A program made the translations under genes and the position numbers. A stretch of 64,000 nt of DNA, taken from NCBI GenBank assembly GCA_003707065.3, contig PPXM03000001.1, positions 124,001-188,000 of the forward strand. The letters run 5' to 3'. The notes under the pieces were generated by a model. That model made no database searches. It saw only the letters and a list, made by a program, of their open reading frames with translations, and was not told the DNA's origin. The DNA is from Trigonopsis variabilis. Its lineage: Eukaryota > Ascomycota > Trigonopsidomycetes > Trigonopsidales > Trigonopsidaceae. Below, one piece after another: positions 20,701 to 31,238 of the stretch. Every line of letters begins with the position of its first letter. Position 1 is the first letter of the stretch.

Positions 20701-22442
20701 GTTTTAGCATTGCAATGATCTGATAGAGAAAGGCATTGACAAATTTTGTTTGCAGAATAGATAACGGAAGGAAGCAAAAGGGGCAGAGAATAACAACTGG
20801 AATCCCCGAGAATATCAGAAAGCAACGGATCTTGGAGTGCAACAGCGGAGGTCTCGGGTGGTACCTCTGTTGGTCCTAGCAAGTATGCGATCATAGCAGC
20901 TTGGAAGCTTTCCCACTCATCACATAAATCATTGTCAGCCAAGCTAATTGACCACAAGAATCTGATGGTGTCAACATTGACATGGGGCAGAAGTTCCAAA
21001 ACGCTAAAACAGTTTTGGACTAAACGTGATCGTGGAAACAACTTGATGTCAAGAACCTGTGGTTCTGAACATAGCGAATGAAGGAGAATTTTTGTATCTT
21101 TATAGTGCTCGATAGACGTATAGTTTCCCTGATTGAGCAGATTGGGTGAAGTCAGTTTGTTCCAGGGATTGTAAACATATAATGAATCGGGATTTCGGAG
21201 AAGATATATGAAATGAGGAGGATTAGTCTCCTCGCCAACCTGGCACGCCCCAATGCCCGGAATCTTTTCGAATCGGCAATCCATAGAGGTATGGTCTATG
21301 AAAGCGAGCAAGAGGTACCCTGCATCTTTCACAGTAATAACCAAGCATTCCTGAGATTGACTACATAAACTAAAAGCACCCAAAATACCTCCAGCAGTTG
21401 AAAGGTCGACTGAATGAAGTATTCTGAGATTCACGTCTTTTGATAATGCCCCTGAATCTTCCAAGAAATTTGACTCCAGTATACTATCATTAGCCATCTT
21501 TGAACCAAATGTTTCCCTTTCGTATGTCATTGAAACATCCATCCGCAGTGAAGACCGTCTATCGGCTACTTCATCGTTACTTTTCGAACTTGACTTTAAA
21601 GGGACACGAGATTCATTGATATTATCTTCCCGGGATGACCCTAAAGAAGAAATCCGCTTGAAATAGGACGATCTTCTATTGTACCGTGATGCCGAGGTTC
21701 GTCCGGTTGGTCGACCTTGCAATATAGAGAGATATCTTGATTCTGAATTGTAAATTATGAAGATAGAGTTATTAGGAAAATAATTAATAACTTTATCAGC
21801 AGGAGCGAGATCGTACCCGATGATCAACCCGAAATCTAATAGCGGATCCACTAATGTGAACAACTTGGGAAAATTGTCGTTAGCTTCAGACGATGCAATA
21901 GAAAGATTAGCCAACGATTCTTCTGTCACAGAGTTTTTGATCTGATCGGTAGATTTCCTCTGTATAACCATTCCTCTTTTCGCAGGCCAGGCCTTGTGGA
22001 TTTTGAACGGGATATTTATGAGATAAGAATTTCCATTCTCCAAGTATATAAGAGCAATATCTTCTAAAAAAATAGCCAATGCTCGTACAGACTGACTTTC
22101 ATTCCTTTCAGAACGAAATTCTTTGGCTGTGAGCTCTCCGTATTTCGAAGATTTAGGATCCGATTCATTTCTTGGACTGATATCCTGATTCTGCCGATTT
22201 ATGGAAGAGATACCGGTAAAGAAATGACAGAAGCATGCTTGAATCACTCGCTCTTCAGAAAAATGGAACTTGCGTCGAACGCGCCCACCTTGATTCCATA
22301 TTACTGTATGATCGGCAATAACAAGCTCTTCTTCTGGACCACTGATCACTCGTCTGCGTGTTTCTGATGGATCTACTCTATAGATATGAGGATCTATGTG
22401 TACAGAGTTGATTGATCTCGCAAGAGTAGGGATCCCCACCAT
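17751..22442 (-). CDS. APC1: Anaphase-promoting complex subunit 1 (Apc1)
   Basis: 1563 aa, single exon. Apc1 is the largest scaffold of the APC/C ubiquitin ligase, which drives metaphase-anaphase transition and mitotic exit. Visible features are an N-terminal beta-propeller region with a long Ser/Arg-rich insertion (about residues 230-320, a likely phosphorylated loop), then helical mid-domains and proteasome/cyclosome (PC) repeats around residues 860-1240. These include HSGVAAGLSVA, HAGFLLGLGLIGGLRGL, AGVLGLGLLYCET and LALGLLFLSGGQCGL, where the Gly/Ala-rich helix turns are typical. Length is between S. pombe Cut4 and yeast Apc1. This is the longest uninterrupted coding region in the window and has no introns. 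Confidence 0.93.
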   Translation of the reverse strand: MVGIPTLARSINSVHIDPHIYRVDPSETRRRVISGPEEELVIADHTVIWNQGGRVRRKFHFSEERVIQACFCHFFTGISSINRQNQDISPRNESDPKSSKYGELTAKEFRSERNESQSVRALAIFLEDIALIYLENGNSYLINIPFKIHKAWPAKRGMVIQRKSTDQIKNSVTEESLANLSIASSEANDNFPKLFTLVDPLLDFGLIIGYDLAPADKVINYFPNNSIFIIYNSESRYLSILQGRPTGRTSASRYNRRSSYFKRISSLGSSREDNINESRVPLKSSSKSNDEVADRRSSLRMDVSMTYERETFGSKMANDSILESNFLEDSGALSKDVNLRILHSVDLSTAGGILGAFSLCSQSQECLVITVKDAGYLLLAFIDHTSMDCRFEKIPGIGACQVGEETNPPHFIYLLRNPDSLYVYNPWNKLTSPNLLNQGNYTSIEHYKDTKILLHSLCSEPQVLDIKLFPRSRLVQNCFSVLELLPHVNVDTIRFLWSISLADNDLCDEWESFQAAMIAYLLGPTEVPPETSAVALQDPLLSDILGDSSCYSLPLLLPSVIYSANKICQCLSLSDHCNAKTQAMIVTGFHLLCEEYRLNVIREADLIRLRRFVAQFVSWFGWKDGWNTLYGLYLSEKRPILSSPPLFPPSDIFGTILGLIRQSADASFFSFEDLLVSLGSSESSSGLFKRSKIILQVYSHWNAGCSCQELVLKMVYYGITQQVVESLPLGISVLLLEAMAMSQENPPTTWSSDALRLIGRWDLDQLLRSQDVMRRSERRRQTPRDLVTVASSVHSSEDKATAFDYKFESEHVALSKLIFREDCRLQEVSRILQTSRVQTAVQKIAPDISEHELVEERMALSQQVCERTLALSVGRGPLFFRTRRLLLTEKVVVPAINLSVMIKPANILVSLEPSLAPNKVASWGYFHSGVAAGLSVANSPEEITGSWITFSRPDSLTAKHAGFLLGLGLIGGLRGLEEWHIYNYLGPKHELTSIGLLLGMPASRLGSMDPQITKVLSVHISALLPPGAADLNVPLPVQTAGVLGLGLLYCETRNRRMSEALLTGLEAPTPFNHSLSLNEGYKFAIGAAFGFINLASGPELHGPSYENVIDRLCTIATPLRDIRSSIQQDSQVSGALIALAFVFMRSNDTAIASRLAPPDAPGLGIYIRPDLMFTRVLVTHLIMWKDIGGPGWIAKSLPPTYVPYFEGLKNSIFADSTQIHFFYYLGGLCFAIGLKYVSTCDESVRDELLDIFDSLINLSFTPTVTVDDKLARTAIWEVRGIVGLSLSIIMAGTGDIDVMRRLRRLHGHVELSYGSHLATHLALGLLFLSGGQCGLSSSNKSLAALTLACYPHFPHEPDDTSFHLQAFRHLWVLAAENRCLDTRDADTKESESLPIEIIMRDGSALATSTPFLMPELSNISRITVTSEAFWPITIDCEKNSRHFSRLKDDQTIYVSSRNRPDGTFARCLVEQESDYKDQVYGTGERVQRNRLDADILGAKGGPYLVSKEERENILERMARYPRHEDDLWNVKLACEAGRVCASSYYVGTFFENLRQCIWRLKGN

Positions 22443-22912
22443 GGGAGGTGAAGAAGGGAAGTATAGTATGTATTCAGCGTAGCAGATATATTTGAGCCAA
22501 TGACTCTACTCTTATATTCTTCACAAAAAAGCCGTCCTCATGAATTACAATAGTACAATTTCAAGCTTGCGTGGTAGTTGCTTGCGGTCACTAAAAAGCC
22601 GAGAATTGTAAGCGAACAAAAAGAAAGAGAGAAGTCCGAGAGACCAAAAAACAATAAAAATAAAAACGGTTAAACTCTCACAAGGGAAACCTTCTATTCT
22701 ATAAAGATATAGTCCGCTTACGATAAATTAGATCACATGTGAACATCCTGTTGTGCACATCGACATCTATCTACTGATTTTGAATACACCGTATAACTGA
22801 CAGATAAGGAAATAGCGACCCATGCGGATCAATTTCGAGCTGAGCTGAGTCCAAAGTACACATGATTCCAAATTTAAGACCGGTGCTAGTCAAAGCACAG
22901 TATGATGCACAA
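22443..22912. other. Intergenic gap upstream of APC1
   Basis: About 470 bp between the DUF92 gene stop and the APC1 start; both genes lie on the minus strand. It is A/T-rich with A-runs near 22650-22665. Nothing else recognised. Confidence 0.45.
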
Positions 22913-23850
22913 TTAAAACTCCAAGCTCCAGTATACCATACTTAAGAATGTAACTAATAATGCCATCGCCAAGTTGACCTAAAGTTAGCCAGCCTAAGAA
23001 AGTCGAGCACCCCATTATTTGATAGTAAATTCCTCCCGCATATCTGTTTGAAATTTAAGCTGTCCGCTTTAGCTCCGCCTGGACCTTCAACAATCTTCCC
23101 TAAATCATTAACCACTGATGTCTGAAACAGAGCGCCAAAAAAGGAGTCTAAAAGACTACCCAGGATTCCTGTAATACTAGTCGCAAAAATGAGAGTAGAC
23201 TTATCTGAGACACTCCATGAATCATCAAATGGAAGAGTTAGGGCCGCTGTTAACCCAATCAACAGACCGCCCACATAGCCAGAAACTAAGCCGAGAACAC
23301 TAATCCCTCCATTAGTTCCAGGCGGGCATCTTCGAAACGTGGTGATCAATACAGGACGCGTTTGAGATAGAGATCCTATTTCGCTAGACCAAGTATCCGC
23401 GGTAACCGCAGCATATTGGCTACTAATTAATACAGTCGCTATCACGAACTCACCAAATTATTCCTATGATTACTGTTTGATTTCCAAACGACTCCAAATT
23501 GTTACTGAACAATAATTGCCATAGAATTAAGATAGTAGCCACTCCAGAGTTGGCCAAGACCTGAATTTCCGTCCTCGGTTCTTCAAACTCGCTTGAAACT
23601 ATTAATGACTTTTTCACATCAGATTTTAACTATAGTTATAAGTGCTCCAACGGTAGTATACCTTAGTAAGCCTTGTCCCAGTTAGGAAGAAGACAATTAA
23701 GAATAACAGAATAGCGGTCCAGGGATGAAGAGCATGGATAGTTCCAACTAATGCAGCAGCTACTACCCCTTTATTAGTGAGGGATTTATGCTTTATAGAT
23801 CGAACAGCTAAAGCTCCCACCAATCCTAATTTTAATAGCGTAATGATCAT
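22913..23850 (-). CDS. DUF92 / TMEM19 family integral membrane protein
   Basis: Four exons (23850-23662, 23629-23454, 23422-23011, 22978-22913) give about 280 aa with several transmembrane helices. The introns are extremely small: 32, 31 and 32 nt. Splicing restores the family motifs: SLTNKGVVAAALVG near the N terminus, TRLTK, a spliced CSQYAAVTADTWSSEIG, the PPGTNGGISVLGL turn, ILGSLLDSFFGALFQ and the closing NNGVNLAMALL. The ATG at 23850 is the first in frame; the frame continues upstream only with a GTG. Family members are found in archaea, plants and fungi; a plant relative has been linked to phytyl-phosphate kinase-type chemistry, but no function can be claimed here. Confidence 0.88.
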
Positions 23851-24609
23851 TTCTATCTCGTGTTTAGCAACGCAACTTCTGAGACTTGATAAATTCGGCA
23901 CTCTTAAGTAACCTGAGAGAATGAACGGAGGACTTGCATTGATGGCGTATTAAACAGGTTTGAATTCATGTAGACGATGTTCCTATATTTCTTATCTCAT
24001 TTTACCTACATTCGGCTAATCTTATAGAGAGTAGGGCCTAGCAGTATCCGTATCAAGAGTTCAACCTAGTTCTCTATCGCAGATGTTACATACACCTTTC
24101 CTCTATTCATATTACGAAGTAATAGCACTTAAGCGTAATAAGAATGTAATGGCAGCAATCTTTTTCGGTATTAAATTGAATACCATAGAAGACTACAATA
24201 GTGTCTCTGGTTTTACTAAGGCAAACCAAGATGAGGATGCTTTTCTTTTAACTCTGTTATTCTTATATTCCGATACGCCTTGAAAAATAGGGAGGCACAA
24301 TAAATGAGCACTGGAAAAAGAGTTCCCTCATATTTTTAATTGATGAAAGGAGCTGAATCCGAGGCCTAATCATAGCATCTATGTATTTTAAAATACACAT
24401 TGCTATCAGAGTACAACACCAAGATCGGAAATGAAGCTTTTATTTTGAAAACACCCTCAAAATGACTTCAGACCAGAAATATAAGTTCCAAGCCTGTGAA
24501 TCATCATTTATATGGCTTATCAATACATGCTTAGCGTATGACTCTTGCATCATGTATTAAGACTTAATTTGTATGAGACTATAACCTCACTGAAATAAAT
24601 AAGATAGCT
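23851..24609. other. Intergenic gap
   Basis: About 760 bp, AT-rich. A 66-codon plus-strand frame at 24083 (start MLHTPFLYSYYE) has no recognisable family, no neighbour logic and a composition like translated AT-rich DNA. No RNA gene recognised. Confidence 0.45.
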
Positions 24610-25680
24610 TCAGGCTTTTTTGAACAACTTTCTACCGCTCACTTGGAAGTCTGTCAGGAATTCGTCCATGATCGATTCAAAGTCGCTCCGTTCTTTCTTC
24701 AAATCAAATACCTCAGGTCCGTCTTCCTCCTCATTCTCTTCAGGTATGTCATCATATTCTTTTAACAATTTATCAAACTTATCGTCCAATAACGTCAATT
24801 TGTCATTTCTGAACATCGTTGATGAAGACATGGAGAAGTCAGTAGCAACAGATCCTCCGTGCCGCTTCTTCGTTTTGTTGGTTTTTAATTTAGTAACATT
24901 AGAAGTCATCGAGAATCCACCAACAGAAGAACCATCATCATCCAGTTGATCCCTCAATCTAGAGAGCTGCTGATCCCGTTTGAATTTTGCAAACTCTCCT
25001 TCCCAACCGTATTGTTCCTCATTATCAGATAAATGTAAATATTCTAACTCTCGGTGTAACTGAGAATCAAAATCTTGCTCATCTTGAAGATCGTGTTTTC
25101 CACTTTTGATAATCTGAGAGAGGAAATCATCGTCTTCGTCATCTTCCACATATTCCTCATCTTCCAAAGCCTCTAATACCTCACGTAGATCTGGATCCAT
25201 ATCAGGCTGGAATCCCGCAATTTCGTCAGGAATATTCTGTTGATCCTGGTAAGTCCTCTCATCCAAGACGTCAGACGGCAGTATTTCCTTGGGTAAGATA
25301 AAAGTAGGTTTATCCAGTTTGTCCAGTCGCTCCTGGGCGATACTATTTCCTGTACGTCTAGCAGGGATAAAAATAGCGTCCCTGTCCTCTCCTATTGGTC
25401 GTAGATGTTGCATGTAATCGTAATTACTATCGTCGAATGTGATTCCATATAGGGCAGCTTCTCCCTCATTATCTCGCCTACCTTCATGCTTAAATCTATT
25501 CGCCTGCTTTTCTAAATCATCCATGGTTTGTCCCTTCCTAGACTTTTTATGGTTAGGATTATCTACCTTCACCAAAACTCTGTCGGAGTACGCCTCGTCG
25601 TTAAATTTTGGATCATCCCTTGACCTATAAAGAAGAGAATAAGTCTCTCCTTCTCGTTTATCAATCCATTTCTTCGGCAT
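24610..25680 (-). CDS. LTV1: 40S ribosome biogenesis factor Ltv1
   Basis: 356 aa, single exon. Ltv1 escorts uS3 and is removed, after casein kinase phosphorylation, during late 40S maturation. The N terminus MPKKWIDKREGETYSLLYRS and the motif YGITFDDSNYDYMQHLRPIG are diagnostic of the family. The rest is very acidic and low in complexity, with DDEDDDF, the helical segment WEGEFAKFKRDQQLSRLRDQ, Ser-rich stretches suited to phosphorylation, and a basic end (GRKLFKKA). Length is in the fungal range. It shares a 141-bp divergent upstream region with LSG1, which acts in late 60S maturation, so the two may be co-regulated. Confidence 0.94.
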   Translation of the reverse strand: MPKKWIDKREGETYSLLYRSRDDPKFNDEAYSDRVLVKVDNPNHKKSRKGQTMDDLEKQANRFKHEGRRDNEGEAALYGITFDDSNYDYMQHLRPIGEDRDAIFIPARRTGNSIAQERLDKLDKPTFILPKEILPSDVLDERTYQDQQNIPDEIAGFQPDMDPDLREVLEALEDEEYVEDDEDDDFLSQIIKSGKHDLQDEQDFDSQLHRELEYLHLSDNEEQYGWEGEFAKFKRDQQLSRLRDQLDDDGSSVGGFSMTSNVTKLKTNKTKKRHGGSVATDFSMSSSTMFRNDKLTLLDDKFDKLLKEYDDIPEENEEEDGPEVFDLKKERSDFESIMDEFLTDFQVSGRKLFKKA

Positions 25681-25821
25681 TTGTCTCAGTTGAGAGAAAG
25701 CCCTTGTAACTAACTAACTAGTGTAATCCAAATGGAGGAATAATTTTTCTTAGTTACAACCGTCACGTTGAGAGTGAGCATTACATTAGTATAGTCTTTT
25801 TCCCCAGAAGAGAAGAAGAAT

Positions 25822-27635
25822 ATGGGTTATGGGGTAAGCTATTATGAACCTGGGCTGACTAGTAGAATCTTCCACCTAGGAAGCCAAAGACTTTTCATGG
25901 CAAGAGCGGCTTAGGCCATGCTATCATCGCAAATCAGCGAAAACGCCAACAGGAGGCAACTGCAAGGGTGAGATTACCCATAATCGGACCTAATTTATAG
26001 CACACTACAGATATAAATAGCAATAACTTGCAATCGGTCACCGCACAGAACGATCTCGACGACTTCCTCAATACTGCAGAGTTAGCGGCCACCGATTTTA
26101 CCAGTGAACGGGCAAGCAATATCAAGATTGTTGAGAGTGGAACTAATCCTTTTCTTCCGACAGCTCAGGAAGCCAGAAACATTCTTGATAAGCAGAGAGA
26201 AAATGAGTCTGCATTGAGTGTGCCTAGGCGACCACAGTGGGACGAGAACACGTCGAAAATTCAGTTGGATCGAATGGAGAAAGATGCATTTCTTGATTGG
26301 AGACGAGGATTGGCAGACCTAGAAGAGAATAAAGATCTCTTATTGACTCCATTTGAGAGAAACCTGGAAGTCTGGCGCCAACTGTGGCGAGTCTTAGAAC
26401 GAAGCGATCTCATTGTTCAAATCGTTGACGCGAGGAACCCTTTAGCTTTCTTGTCTAGAGACCTACAGGCTTATGTTAAAGAAATTGATTCTTATAAAAG
26501 GAACTTGCTTCTTATAAATAAGGCCGATATGATGACTCCTAACCAACGGCTTATTTGGGCTCAATATTTTAATGAGAACGATATCTCGTTCACTTTCTTC
26601 TCAGCAGCCATAGCGAAACAACAGCAGGAGGCTGATTTGACTGAGTTCACGGAGAAGCTAGATGTAAATGGGGATTCCTCAGAAACCAGAATACTTTCTG
26701 TTGATGAGTTGGAAGATTTATTCTTGGCTAATGCTCCTCATACAGGTCGTGAAGGTCCTGTACAGGTCGGCTTGGTCGGATACCCGAATGTCGGTAAGTC
26801 ATCTACTATCAACGCCCTCGTAGGGGCTAAAAAGGTCTCAGTATCTTCTACTCCTGGTAAAACAAGGCACTTCCAGACTATTCATCTCAGTTCTAGAATT
26901 GTGCTATGTGACTGTCCTGGATTAGTATTCCCTAATTTCGGTACCACAAAAGCCGACATGGTCTGTAACGGTGTCCTTCCAATAGATCAACTTCGTGATT
27001 TCACTGGCCCCACTACCTTGATAGTTGAACGGATTCCTAGGAATTTTTTGGAAGCTACATATGGCATTAAGATTCATGTTAAGCCTATCGAAGACGGCGG
27101 AACAGACAAGCCTAATGCTTCAGATCTACTCCAATCCTATGCCTCTGCTCGTGGTTATATGACTACCGGACAGGGTAATCCAGATGAAAGTAGAGCTGCG
27201 CGTTATATCCTGAAAGACTATGTTAACGGGAAGTTGTTATACGTCCACCCTCCCCCCAGAACTCCTCCTATCGACGGAGAGAAATTTAATCAGGAACTCT
27301 ATAGCTTGGATCGAGTCAACCCAGATGAACCTTTCAAGGCAGCACCCAAACTCAATGCCGCATCTATAGCTGTCCAGATAGAAGGCCAAAAGAGTACCAG
27401 TGCCAATTACAAGCCTGAGCTTACCTCATCTTTTAAGATTGATAAAGACTTCTTCTCGAATAGTCGGCAAGGATTTATGGCTGTGCCATTCCACGTTCGA
27501 CAATCTGGTAATATGACGAGTCTCAGAAAAATGAGACAGATGCAGTCGATTAGTTTAGGACTCGATCCTACTAATACTGAATTTCTTGAGGCAACTAGTT
27601 CAAAAAAACACCATAAGAGTAGACGAAAAAAATGA
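25822..27635 (+). CDS. LSG1: Large-subunit GTPase Lsg1 (cytoplasmic 60S maturation)
   Basis: Exons 25822-25833 (four codons), 25866-25967 and 26001-27635, with 32-nt and 33-nt introns, give about 582 aa. Splicing recovers the family start with SGLGHAII, HTTD and LQSVTAQNDLDDFL. The GTPase is circularly permuted as in all YlqF/YawG proteins: G4 NKAD precedes G1 GYPNVGKSS, then the G2-region TPGKTRHFQT and G3 DCPG. The C terminus is Lys/Arg-rich (KKHHKSRRKK). Lsg1 releases Nmd3 from cytoplasmic pre-60S particles. The micro first exon is inferred from frame and from GTAAGC...TAG splice signals, and is the least certain part of the model. Confidence 0.93.
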
Positions 27636-27826
27636 TTGAATAATTATCTTGTGAGTACTTACTTTTATATTGTCATTGATTAAATAACTCTGTACATTAA
27701 CTGGACGGAATAAAGGATTGCTCGGAAGATGTGAATGTATTGCATCGAAAATTAGTTACGCTAGAAATTTAGCGAGTCGACGGGAGATAGATAGCGTATG
27801 AAGAAAATGAAGTATATAGCTAGAGG

Positions 27827-28948
27827 CTATTTCTCATCTGCAATCTCGGCAAGTGAAAATCCTGGAGGGTTATCGCCAGCATTAGGACCATAAGGGTTCC
27901 AAAAATAACCAGGGATTAGATCCTCATCATTAAACAGATCTGCCGCCAAGAGATAGTTATGCTCCTCTTTTAAGAGATGGAAAAAAACTATTCCCCTATT
28001 AACTTTAAAGTTGTCAAGCCATTCAATGGTATCTTTTTCATATTCAAGTCGAACTAACGTCGCCGGAGGATCAGCGAGCGCGTGGATAACTTCACCAACT
28101 GGCACATCTTCATGTAACAACACATTGTCGCTGTCGCTAAACATGTTTTTTCCTTTATGCTTTTTTCCTCTCTCTTCGGTTGGAGCATCCCAGTCGTCAT
28201 AAATTTGAGAGGGCCCATCAGCCTCTATATCAAGAAGATCTGATGTTATACATTGAAATTGACCTGCAGCATAGTCAAATCTTCCATTATCCTCAGATTC
28301 ATACCAGAAAAACCTGCCCAAGTAGCTGTTTTCGGGAACAACGCTATCGTTCAGAAGATAACGTTCCATTGTAGGTTTCACGTTTACGAACGTATCATCA
28401 TCGACTTTACAAAGCCAGCGGAAATCGCAATGCGGTGTACATAGTTCCCGAACTCGACGGTACATTTCTGTAGTTTTCACAGTGATAGCGATCATATGAT
28501 TATCAACCGGGAGGCTCTCCAGAGGCATCAGATCCCTATGCAAGTCGCTTTCAACCTGATAGATATTCCTGTAGAGTTTTGGAGGAGTACTAGTATAGAA
28601 AAAACTTTTAGCATCTGGATATAAACGGTTTAACCTCTCTATCCAAGTATCACGGTGCACCTGACGTCTAGCCAGGGATTTGGTTCCAGTAGTAATCGCA
28701 AATATAACCTTGCCATCCAGATTCATGCTCCCAGGAGCCCCTTGCCATCGATTTAACGGTAAAGGACCTTCGTCGGTAGTAGGATCTCCGTTATATTCTG
28801 ATTTTCCAAGAGTAGAGCTTTCTCCTTCGGAGAGGCTGCCCTGCTTAGAAGAACTAGAGCTCGAGCTCGCGGCTAAAATCATAATACTCGAGATTATAAA
28901 TATCGCGATGGCTGCAGTGACATAATGGATCTTTCGGAGAATAATCAT
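27827..28948 (-). CDS. Type II membrane glycosyltransferase, GT31 (beta-1,3-galactosyltransferase/fringe)-like
   Basis: 373 aa, single exon. A short basic cytosolic tail (MIILRKIHYV) is followed by one hydrophobic anchor (about residues 10-27) and a Ser-rich stem, giving a Golgi type II topology. The lumenal part has IFAITTGTKSLARRQVHRDTWI, FFYTST and the catalytic metal-binding triad KVDDDTFVN (Asp183-185), all typical of GT31 enzymes; YLGRFFWYES and AAGQFQCI follow. The activity is probably transfer of a hexose in Golgi glycan synthesis, but donor and acceptor cannot be read from sequence. It converges with LSG1 (191 bp between stops). Fold assignment is firm; the exact subfamily is not. 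Confidence 0.82.
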   Translation of the reverse strand: MIILRKIHYVTAAIAIFIISSIMILAASSSSSSSKQGSLSEGESSTLGKSEYNGDPTTDEGPLPLNRWQGAPGSMNLDGKVIFAITTGTKSLARRQVHRDTWIERLNRLYPDAKSFFYTSTPPKLYRNIYQVESDLHRDLMPLESLPVDNHMIAITVKTTEMYRRVRELCTPHCDFRWLCKVDDDTFVNVKPTMERYLLNDSVVPENSYLGRFFWYESEDNGRFDYAAGQFQCITSDLLDIEADGPSQIYDDWDAPTEERGKKHKGKNMFSDSDNVLLHEDVPVGEVIHALADPPATLVRLEYEKDTIEWLDNFKVNRGIVFFHLLKEEHNYLLAADLFNDEDLIPGYFWNPYGPNAGDNPPGFSLAEIADEK

Positions 28949-31238
28949 AGCCCAAATTGTACCGAGAATAGGCCTATCAAGTCGTCCTTGAGAAGAGTAT
29001 ATACGCCACTCGCCAGGTACATAAATTCTACGGCACTACTTTAAGATTGCTATTAAGAACCCAGCTTATGTAACATACCTTTTCTGACTAGCTCCTTACC
29101 AAAATTTATTTCGTTATAGGAAATCTTGGATAGATTCAGGAGGAGAGTAGCTACCTGACTTCGACTGTAAAGCGAATAGCAGTGACTGGGTACCTGAGGA
29201 ATCCACTTTCGATTCTCTCCACCTGAGATAAATTGACCTGTTATTGATGGTTCGAAGAATAATGAGATTAGAATTCAACACTACGTCTTATGTCATATCA
29301 TATACAATCCAAGATTGTTGGGAAGTTAAAAATATTGATTTTAAATCCAGGAATGTCGCAGTAATTGGGCTATTTCATGTGCCTTAGGGAGTGCCACCAC
29401 TTCTCTTCTTTGAAGGGATGGGTGGCTCCCAGGAAGGGACAGTGATCGATCTTCCACTTTCACCGCAATAGAGGAGCGCGTCGCCGTACAGTTTTGACGT
29501 ATGTAGTCCAACAAGGCGAGTAGTAGCTGAAATCTTGATAGTGCTCGCTTTTAAGTACAGGAGTAAAGAAAGAATTAACAATAACAGCGCAAAAAAAATG
29601 CCGCAGTTCTATCTGATTCGAGAGAGAAGACTATTCCAAGAGACTTCCGATACCTCTCGAACCTTCTTGAACTAAACTCTGCTAGTCATTCTTTTTGTGC
29701 TTGCATAGATGCAGAGCGACACCCTCCTTGCTATATAATATCATTGGCTTTCACCTTTCTTATTAATCCCAAGCGGATCGCTTATGAAACCTTAATTGAT
29801 GGATAAAGCGCTATCACAATTATCGTATATAATTATAAGGAAGCCATGTTTCGCATTATGTCCTATTCGCAGTATTATGAAGATGATCCAGATATCTAAT
29901 CTATTCATTAAGCGATTCGGAATTCTGGAGCCTCTTTTGTTCGTAGTTAGTAGTGTATATTCTAATCTTGCAGATATAGTCTCATCAAGTCAGCTTGGTC
30001 AGCTTTTTACGAAAACCGACTGAACAATCTGGTCGCAGTGACCTATGATCTGGTGCTCAAACTACTAGGACTCTTAAATCTTAGCCGCACTAGGGTTATT
30101 CCATTAAAATTATTGCACTTACATTGAAGCTTCAAATGACGGAATTTGCAAACAGCTCATCGAATAAGCCGAAGTCTTGTAGTAGTACATTGACTCCCAA
30201 AATCTCAGGGAGAGGTGACAACTATTTACTCGTAATAGGGCCCGGACTGTGTTCTACAAGGCCACCAAAGGCCTGTGGCAGTGGTGTGATATGAGTGAAA
30301 TGAAGTCAGCTTAAAAATTATCTACTGGCACCGTCAAATACTAAAATTGTTTTCTTTCTCCGAATTACCGATGTTCTCATCATCCTTAATTCAAGTCAAG
30401 GATAGAATGCGATTGTTATTTTTCAGCATTTTCGGACAAGATTCCGCCGAGTAGGCTTCGCTTTTGTGTTAAATCTCTTGGTAGCAGCTGTATCTGTAAG
30501 TGTGTGTGTGGATATATCAGAAACAGCGAAGACTATCTCTTTTGTCCCCTAGTTAATCTGATAGGACGAAAGGGTGACATCGTTCACTGTCAATAGAGGG
30601 AAGAATTTATTTTCCGAGGAATAACAACAAACTTTCTACTTAATATAAAACATTCCTTTATTGCGTAGAAACTTCAACCATTTTCTGTTTACATTTCTTG
30701 AGCATTTTTCTTTTTGTACATTTTCTCTATTTAATATTATATTATAGATCGAATAACTTTCCTCCCGAAAACGATCGTAGAGCACGATTTCTTTCTTTTT
30801 TATTTGTATTATTCTGTCTGTCTTATTAATGCTATGTACATCAAAATAACGTTCTCCAAGAGACCACCGTAAAGTGACTCAAGGTAGCGAAGACTACTCC
30901 GCTAGAATCTCCCTAGCTTACTTCACCCACGCTTCGCGGAGCATCACTTAGGCAGAACGGTTGACATTTCCTTCGGGATGATACAGTTTGGCGTGATTCA
31001 CTCTCCAGATGGCCACTTATTTTTATTTTATTTCTCTCGCTATTAATGTTATATACTCATTGAGGCATATTAAGCTGTTTTTATATTTTAGTCTCTGTTT
31101 AACGTCATAATACATTAATTAACGTTGTCCAAGGAAAGTCATCATAAAGCCAGTAAAAACGCTTTGGTTGTAGCGTAGGGCTAGAAACCTTAAGGAGGTA
31201 TAAAGACAGTTTGTTACACGGAGCTCCTCCAAGTGGTA
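28949..31238. other. Gene-poor 2.3-kb region upstream of tRNA-Lys
   Basis: No protein gene recognised on either strand; frames are short (at most about 75 codons) and look random. The segment 30600-31140 alternates T/A-rich runs with a more GC-balanced island (30850-31000). In that island CTCCGC near 30896 can pair with GCGGAG near 30936. Two stretches, about 30800-30890 and 31095-31180, share the words AACGTT.TCCAAG and TAGCG and may be a decayed direct repeat. This could hide a non-coding RNA, but I cannot name one. Confidence 0.4.

Noticed and set aside
24083-24283. 66-codon frame between DUF92 and LTV1
   Set aside because: AT-driven composition, no family, no neighbour support.
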